Below, piece after piece: positions 51,401 through 60,400 of a stretch of DNA of 64,000 nt. Made by a program: the position numbers and the translations under genes. Source of the DNA: Anas platyrhynchos (Eukaryota; Chordata; Aves; Anseriformes; Anatidae); contig NC_092602.1 in assembly GCF_047663525.1 (NCBI RefSeq), forward strand, positions 5,091,501-5,155,500. The letters are read 5' to 3'. The notes beneath the pieces are model-generated. The model ran no database searches. It saw only the letters and a list, made by a program, of their open reading frames with translations, and was not told where the DNA came from. The first letter of the stretch is position 1; the number at the start of each line of letters is the position of its first letter.

Positions 51401-54400
51401 TCTTCCCAAGGAATGGCTTTAAAAATTTGTCTCCTTGAAGCATTCTGGCCCAACATGTCCAAAATCCCCCATATGCTAGAACGACACGCTGCTGTGTGCG
51501 CATCGCTGTGCACCTACAGCACACAAGACTTTTTACTCGCTCGCTGAGAAAGCCTCAGAACCTCTTTTTCCACGGTAATTTTAAAGCTGACAGCAAAAAG
51601 CTACCTGGGGAACACAGCACTCACCCCCAGGTGTCACTGCAGCATCAAACCAGCACCACTCGCTGAGAAATGCACAGAACAATTGGCAGTGCCCCGAAAC
51701 GTGCAGTTTGTGTTCACATCATCATTCTGCTTTTAAGGTTTCCCATGCGTGATAAAGCAAACAAGAAAATTAGGAGTAATACCGTTCTGAATGGTTGATC
51801 AGTTACTGCTCATTGCTCTCGAATCTCAGCATCAGGAAAGCACCCAGGAAACAAAACAGCATTTATTTTCCATTTCTAGTTGTTGGTGTTTATTTTGTTT
51901 CGTGTTTTTTTTTTTTTTTAATCCAGATGCTTCCTTAAAACAGTGCAAGCTTTATCAGATGAGCTCCAGTCCCTTTGCTTGTGCCATTCAACCATTCCAG
52001 GAAACTTCTCAGCTTAAACCATGCACTCCTACAGCTTCCTTCCCTAAAGCAGACGTCCACAAGTCAGGAGATGAAGTGCACAGCAACGAGCACCGATTTC
52101 TGAGCTGTATCTCCAAAACACAGACATGCAAACACAAATCCAACAAGGCCAAGTTCCTTTTCCCCTCCAGGGAACGCACTGTGCCCCGACCAGCGCTGCT
52201 ACGGGCAGATAAAACCTTGCTGCTCGCCACAAGAAAAAAATGGGAATTGACAATAAAGTTAAATCCTCATCAGTGCAGACATTCATAACTTTTTATGGCA
52301 TACCAAGGCAGTATCTCCTCTTTATTCTTTGCTTGTTTCCAGTTATTCACCATGACGCATCACCAAGCATCAGAAATACACAAGTAGTTGACAAAAAGTA
52401 ACCAAGGACGAGGCAACGCAGCAGGACGCAGGTGATCCTGGTACAGCACAGCAAGGAAATGCACGGTTTGGGTCGTTTTGAGTTGCTTTTTTTTCAGGAA
52501 TTTCAAGCACGGGGGTCAAAACCCTGCTGAATGAGATCCCAGAGTCACCAAAAACAAATAGAAGCGGTTTCAGAAGCAGAGATGTAAATTACAGCCGCCT
52601 CCAGTAGGTTTTGTCACTCAGCCCCACAGCAGACCCCAAAAGCCACAAAGCTCACGGGGAGCAGGAATGTGGGGTCTAACTCCAGCTGACCGCACCGCTA
52701 CCGACTGCTCGACGCTGCTGATGCCTTGGCACTCAGCATAACCTCGGATGGAAGGAGTTTGTGGTAATTCAGCTTTGACAACACTCGGTGCTTCTCATTT
52801 TCCCTATTTTTCAGGCTGTTTCAGTCTCCGGTGCCAACACCAGTAAGTACATGTCCAACTGTTTGGGCATTTTAGGATCTGGAAGACCCGAAGGGGTACG
52901 GAGGCTTCAGCAGGAGCTCAGTGCTACAGTCCAGTTCCACAGCTGCTTTTTTCCAGTACTATTCACCGAGAAAAAGAAAAGGCATTAAATATGTATGTTA
53001 AAAACAGCCGGGACATTTGCCAGCACGCTGGTAGGAAGCGTGGAAAAAGAAATGCATTAAATGAAATGATTTAAATAACACCTCTCCGCTGGGCTCTGGG
53101 AGGACAGCTTTCCATCGCCACGTCCCAAATTAGGGACGAGCAGCAGCCGGGGCAGGCGAGCTGGCACCTCCAGCCCACGGAGGACACAACAGCCCGCAGG
53201 CTGCTTTGGCACAGCGCTGGCTGCGAGCTCCTCGGCTGGCACCACGTTTCCAGCCCAAGATCTTCAGGGAGATGTGGATTTTTAGCAGCAGAAAGGAGAC
53301 CGCTTCCAAAAGGAAGAGTTCGACAGAAAGGGCGTACCAACAAAAAGGGCACACGGTCATTTTTTTCCCTCGAAGGCTAACTCATTTCCATCGGACAGGT
53401 CTGCTCAAGGTGATGTCCTGCATCACTGCTGGCTTCGTGCAGCTGAAAACAGGCTCAGGACAGGATCTACCCACTCTGTTTCACATTGAAAAGGGAGAAT
53501 GTCAAAGCCTGAGCCCCTTTACAGGCAGCAAAACCGAGGACCTCTTTTGGGAGACCCCCTTCCATCCCCAAGAAAGAGCAGATGGGGCTGGGAGGCACAA
53601 ATCTACTAAAATCCAATGCCCCCCTGCACATTTACCAGCAGCCCTGTCACATACCTGGGACCTGCAGCATCACCAGCTCCCTCTCAGCCTGCAGTTCTGT
53701 CCCCTCACGCATAAGGAGGATCAAGGCGGCATTAAATTCTGTCACCGAGTTGATTTTCATTTCCTAGGGTGAGAATTTTGGCTTAAAACCTTCTCAGCTC
53801 CTTGGGAATGATAAATTCCCACTCTGCTGACCACCCATGCCCTGCAAGCAAGCCATCTCTTTCAAGGACTTGCGTGCTAAAAGCTCACCTGTTTTAATCC
53901 TCTGTGTTGGTTCTCTTGAAATTGCCCCACAAGCAGCAACCGCTGCACTTGTCAGACACATGCTTGGTGCATTCTCACACTGAGCTGATACTGAAATCGA
54001 GGAGCTGAGCACTGAGCTGGGGGAGCAAAGCCAAGCCCCGTGCCACCAGGCAGGCTCAGCAGCTCCTTCCCAGCCCCAGATCCCCACCGTGGGGAGCGGG
54101 GCAAACTCAGCACCCTGCCGGATCGCTGGGATGAGCGGCTGCGGTGTGGCACTGGGTTTCAGCACCGGGAGGAGGAGGAGGAGGAGGGCTGCAGGAGCGC
54201 GCGGCACCACGAGGTGCCAGCACAGGCTGGGCAGAGGAGCTGCTGAAGGATAGCTGAAAAGGCAACGACAGTGAGCAAACCTTCAGCATGTCCCTCTGTG
54301 GGGCTGTCCCCTACCCAAAAGCTCCAGAAACCTCATGAGGGATCCTTGGTGACGAGAGCCTCATGCTGCCAGCCCTCCTCCAGGCAATGGGAACACGGGG

Positions 54401-57400
54401 TTTGTGGAGGAGACGTGGAGGAGATGTGCCAGGAGAGGGCAACCTGCCACCGCAGCATCGCTCCAGCAAAGCGCCAGCACCCAGCTCGAGCCTCAGCCGT
54501 GGCACCCACACAGCTATGTCCACGGAGAGCAGCGTGCTGCCACCACCACGGCTTTTTTCTAGGTGGTTTAGGGTCATTTTGGTGGAGTTTCTCATTCCCT
54601 TGGGCCCCTGCAGCAGACGCAGTGCCCTAAGTGACTGCAGAACACCTAAATGGCCTCTTCACCCATCCCAAGGGACACAGTCCATCCCCCAAGGATGGAG
54701 CCCGAACAGTGCTCCCCAGGCACAGCCTGGCAGCCTCCAGCTCCCTGCGCGCTGATGCGGTCAGGTCCTATCCCTGCTTTGGCAGGGGGGTTGGACCCAA
54801 TGATCTCTTGAGGTCCCTTCCAACCCCTACAAACCTGTGATCCTATCCCCATGAGTCCCAGTTCACTGAAATTCACCAAAGCAGCGCCACCAGACTAACC
54901 CAGAATAAAAACATTTCCCTTCCCACATTGAGCTCAAATCGAATTCTCCATTTTGCAGGTGTGCTGCAGAAGCTGACGTGCTCAGGTGGACAAAAACTGA
55001 AGCAGGAGGCTCCCTCGCAGCCATTCGTGACTGAATGACTTATTTCTAATTAGAATTGTTATTATTTTCAGACCTAAAAATTGATTTTCCTCCGATAGCC
55101 TTTCTCTGTGCCAGGAGAAAAAAAAAAACAGCACTTGCAAATCATAAGTGCCTAATAACACAGAAATACACTGAGCCACGTATTTGAGCTGGAAACACTC
55201 CTCCTTGCCATGTCCAAGGCATGCTCCCACTTGCACAAAAGCCCCTGCCTGGGCCAGTTTCAGCCAGCTCCAAAGGGACCTGCCGCTGGCCAGAGCCAAG
55301 CCAGTAAGTGATGTTGGTTGGGCCTCTGAGAGAGCAGATTTAAGAAGGAAAAAATAAAAGGAAAAAAAAAAAAAGAAGGAAAAAAAAAAGGGGGGGGACA
55401 GAGAGTGGTTGTGGTGGAGCTCAGAGCACTCAGAGCAGGAAGAAACCACCACACGTGGGAACTGTGCCACTAACAGCACCAGGAAAGCCCCCCAGATGGG
55501 ATGGGTGCAGAAAAGCCCAGGTGTCAGATTTAAGCGTCTCCAGACACCGCTGCTTGGGGCCCTTGATGCCAGCAGTACCTGCAGCACAAGGCAGCTCCAC
55601 CACATCCTCCCTGGAAAATAAAAAAAAAAAAAAGGACCCACGTTTGGCAGAGGCTCTGATGCTCCTCACCCTACACATGCCAGGAACTAGCAGCTGTTTG
55701 CTTCGTTGCTCGCTGCTGCCGCAGGCTCCCCCCAGACCCTACCTGCTATAAATAAGCGTAGAGCCTGTGCTCAGCACGCACTGTGCTCGGTGAGCTGCTG
55801 CTCGTGAACCTACATGGCACAGGTTCGTGAAGGAGCTGCTGTAGGTGCAGGACATCAGTCATCAGGCCTGGAAGTCCAAGGGTAAGGTTAAATCAGAGCT
55901 GGGCCCAGCAAACCCTGGCCCTGGGGATCAGCAAGGAAGCATCCTCACCGACTCGCGTCCCAGCTGCAGCTATAAGTCAGCAAGATGACAGACTAAGCTA
56001 ATTTTAGCAGGCACAGCGAATGAAGCAGCACATCCCTCCCGCTCCTGCCAGGCGCAGAGAAGCAGCTTTCAGAGCGCAGGGAACAGGGTGAGGAGCCCAG
56101 ACTCTGGAAGAAGAGACAGGCAGCAGGGATGAGCACGAGGGCGGCTCTGCAAGGCCAGAGGCACGCTTTGAAGATCCAGCCTGCGCTGAGCTGGGAGCTG
56201 CTCACACAACACCCAGGTGTTTCAGAGGAAACCTGGCTGGGAGCTTCCCATGGGGCAGCTGGTTCCTGCTGGAGCAGCCCTGGCCACCTCACCACTGCAC
56301 CAGATGAATTAAAAATCCCAATATTCCCAACACCAGCTGCTCTGAAGCCTGCAAACAAGATCTCAGCAGCACAGCTCAGGTTCACAGCTGCCAGGGCTGG
56401 CTCACTGCTTGTGGCTTCACCTGCAGGCAGACACATTGTAAAACAACCCTGGATTTGTTTGGGCACACAAGCCAAAGGAGCCTGGTTTCCATCCTGCTCT
56501 CAGGACACGCAGTAAGCCAGCCTGGAGGGACAAGTGACACAAGTGACAAGGCCAGCAGTCACAGAGTTCACGTGCACCATAATCAGATGAAAAGGCAGAA
56601 GAAATCAAGAACATACGTGGGCACATCCCTCTGGTGCGGCCAGTACAACCCCATAGCCTAGCACCAGCAGGAGGCCACCAAACATGCTCTGGGGGCAGAA
56701 CCGAGCTGCTCTGACACCCCCACGCACCAAACCCCACCAAGAAGTCCTCATTCGAACGGACAGAACCCAGCTGAATGAACCCAAGGCAGAAGGACCAGGT
56801 GCTGAATCCCCATCTCCACAGCCGTGTCCAGAAGCCAGCACAACCCGCGGGCACTTTGGGGGTTTGGGGACCTGAGTGGAAGCAGCTTGGAGCCATCCCA
56901 AGGGCTTGTTCTGTGCCCAGTCACTCAGCTCCTCACCAGCACCAGGGCAGTGGCTCCGTCAGGCACAGCAAAACTCCCCAAAATGCATCCAAGCCCCCCG
57001 CAGGCAGAGGACGAATCCTGATGGAGGCAAGGGACAGGCAGGAGATGTTTCGAGCCGGGGGAAGTGACCACACACCACTCAGTCACCAGGTGAGGAAATT
57101 CATTGTGAATTAAGGAAGATGCGTGCATGCACTTCCTGGGTTTTATTGATTTCGCTTTGCAGTCTTGACAAGTGCCCTTGATAAATTTGTTTTTGTTTTT
57201 GTTTTTTTTTCTGGAAGCGTGCGAAAATGGTAAAATCAAACAATCCACAAAAAGGCCACTGAGCATTAGACAAAGGAAGCATTTATTTACAAAGAGCTGA
57301 CAGGCGTGAAACAATGGAATTAACACTTCCTCAAATCACACACGCACCCCCAGCCAGAGGCAGCAGCGTTTGTCCAGGGCGCAGGAGAAGAGAGGCCAAT

Positions 57401-60400
57401 AAATTAGGAAACGAGAAACACGCAGATCTCACAGAAACAAAAACACTGAGCAAAAACTCAAGACTTTCCTTTAAGATCACAGTGAAAACAACTTTTTTTT
57501 TCCCCTCCCTTACAAAAAAACAGGAGAATTAAAAACAAGTTAATAAAAAAAAAGGGCCTTTCCTAGCTTGGGAAACAGGAAAATCCTAAAAGATTGCCCC
57601 ATCTTCCTGACGGTGCAGACAGAAGCTCTCTGCTGCTTTAAAACAGCTTCATCTGATGCAGTGCAAGCAGGAACTGCAGCCCAAAGCAGGGAAGCAGCTT
57701 CCAGCTGTGCAGGTTTCGGGCTGAATCTCAGCTGATCATCCATCTACAGGGATCCATCAGCTGCAGAAATTCAGCCGTCTCAATGAAGGATTTGCCCCCC
57801 CAGGCCTCACATCCCAAGGTTTGTAAAACCCTGCAGGGCTCTCCTCTGGGATGGGCAGATGCCCTGACTCAGCCCACACACAGCTCAGGTGGAGAGAAAT
57901 TCCCCAGGCTGATCAGATCCACTTTAAAAACAATGAAAAAGGGAAATCACTAGGGTTTTGTTTTTCGTTTTTTGTTTTTTTTTTTTTTTCTGCCAGTTCT
58001 CAATTTCTTAGAACATGCAATATGTGTTCAAGCCACCTACTTTATCCACCTGTACTTAAAGTGGGTCGATGCTTCCAAACCCTCTCCATTCAGGGCAACT
58101 GCTGGTGGAGCCAAGCACTCGAGCACGCAACCTCAGGAGATCCAGAGACACAGCCACCTCCTGTGCACCATCCCCAGAGCCCTGTGCGAGATGCCCATGA
58201 GCACGGTGACAGCCAGGGACGGATCCTGCCCCGGATCACGCCTGTGGTGGGCCAGAGGCACCAGGAAGGAGGAGCCACAGATCCCATCAGAACGCAGCTC
58301 CGGGTGGACACTGGGGAAGTGAGGGTTGGGTTGTCTCGGTCTCTCCCCGAAGGTCAGGTTTGAGCAGTGAGGACAAACTGTTAGAAAGTCCAGGGCAGCA
58401 GCCTGGAGAGCACAGAGGACAGGAGAAGCACACACAGAGCCACAGGAGACGGCTCCGGCAGCTCCCTGGCACCGCTGCAAAGCATGGCCGGCAAAAAGCT
58501 TTGTGCCTCGAGGCTGGCATCCTCTGAACACAGCCCTCACCCGACCCAGGATGTCAGGGCCCCAGCTGATAACGAGCATAATTATTTCTAAATGAGCACA
58601 GCGGAATGTTATTTCACAGAGAATAAACGTTCCGAAATCAGATCAGCACAGCTCCATTAGTGACACATCACGGCTCACGCAGGATTACCTCCAGGAACGG
58701 ACTGGAACCGCCAGCAGGATTAGTCCTTTATGGACACTGCCGGAAAGATGCAGAGGGCCAGCATGGGCTTCCCAGAGACTGAAAATACAGATGGAAAACC
58801 CCACAGGGCCAAGCACTGCTGTGAAGCCCTTAGAGAAATCCCACTTGCTGATTTTGAAAGGGGGGGGAGAAAAAACTGGCTGAGAGTCTCCAAAGTTCAA
58901 AACCTTGATTAGGGACAACTAAGAGTGGGAAACCCAAGAAAAGAGCTCTGTCCCAGCAGAGCTGCCAACCACACTTTCCGTGTCAGCAGCTCCTGGCAGA
59001 GCAAACAGCAACCGGCAGTGCTGGGAAAATCCAGGCTGTGCGGATCAGAAGCTAATTAGAAGAGCGAGGTAAGGGCGAGCTGGCAGTGAGCATCCCTCCT
59101 AGTATGTGCCCCGCGAGCCGAGGGAGCACGGCACCCAAGGAGCGGGATGGAGCAGCACCCCGAGGAGGAAGGGAAAAGGGAGCGTGGTTGTGAAAGGCAC
59201 TGATGGAGCTGGGAACAGCCAGCGCTCTGCCAGCGAGCTGGCGTTGGGAGCACGCAGCCAACAATGAGGGTGATTGTCTCGTCAGGCTGCAGTCAGAGCA
59301 GGAACGCAAGGGACAGCCACCACCGGAGCAGGAGCTCACTGCGAGGCAAGGGAGAATGTCAACAACGGGACAATTCACAGATCTGGGCAGGGAAGGTTGC
59401 AGATGCTTTGCAGCATCACATCGCCAAGGCAAACTGGGTATAGCAAGCAAACCCATTGCTTGGGAAGAGGGGAAAAAACCAGACAAAATTCATCAAGCAA
59501 CAAGACCAAGGCTAGTGCTAGTGCAGTCAGAGGAAAAGCTTTGGAATGGCTAATTATGCACCTTTTCCTCCTATAAACCCCAGAGCAGGGGATCAAAAGG
59601 AGTTACCAACTCACCTCTGCAAGCAACCAAGCAGTCCGAGTTCATTTTGGCGATGTCAGTGTTTAGGCCACCAGGGACAGATTTCTACCCTTCCCTTGCA
59701 GGCTTTTCCAAAGATCCCCTCCCTCACATAGCCAAGAAAATAAACCACTCACTATTTCACAGAATTAATCCCCATACCTCATAACACTGCCCTAAAACGA
59801 AACGGTATTTTACAACCTCAAAAGCCAGGCATCAATCTCAGTCACCAAATCTAACTCACACTCTCCAAGCCACATCTGCAGGGAGAAAACTGAGCTTAAG
59901 GAAGAGAGAAAAGTTCACCAACCCCTTATAAATGCAGCTAGAAATAAGAATTTGGGATTTCAATGAATGGTGGCAAGCTGCTCAGCTGTGTCCAGGCCCC
60001 TTCTGTCCCAGCGTGACGTTACGCATTTATTTTAATGGAATTCAGTGTGATATTGTAATTGAGAAGGGATATACGATGGCAACCCATCTCTGCTCTCGCT
60101 TTCCGCTGCTAATCCACGCGGTACTGCTCGTGACACCAGTTAGGCTTCTCATCAGCAAGGACGGACACGGAGAGCGAGCTCTCACGTAACATCTGAGAGT
60201 ACTTGCTCATGTCTCAGCTCGCGCCTCCTTACCAAAATAGTCCTAGTCCTGTGCTGGATGGAGGGGAAACCAGATCCCCTCCAGCTACACCCTGGAAGCA
60301 GCAGCAATGTCTCCCATCTCGCAGTTTGGGTATAGGGTTCGCTATTTCTTAAAAATAGAAACGAAAACCCGTTCTGTGAAAAGAGCACCTCTTCTCAACA

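Noticed and set aside
53206..53772. 188-codon plus-strand open frame in the large intron
   Set aside because: No recognisable domain, no flanking splice sites and no repeat ORF. It is the longest of many chance frames in the intron.
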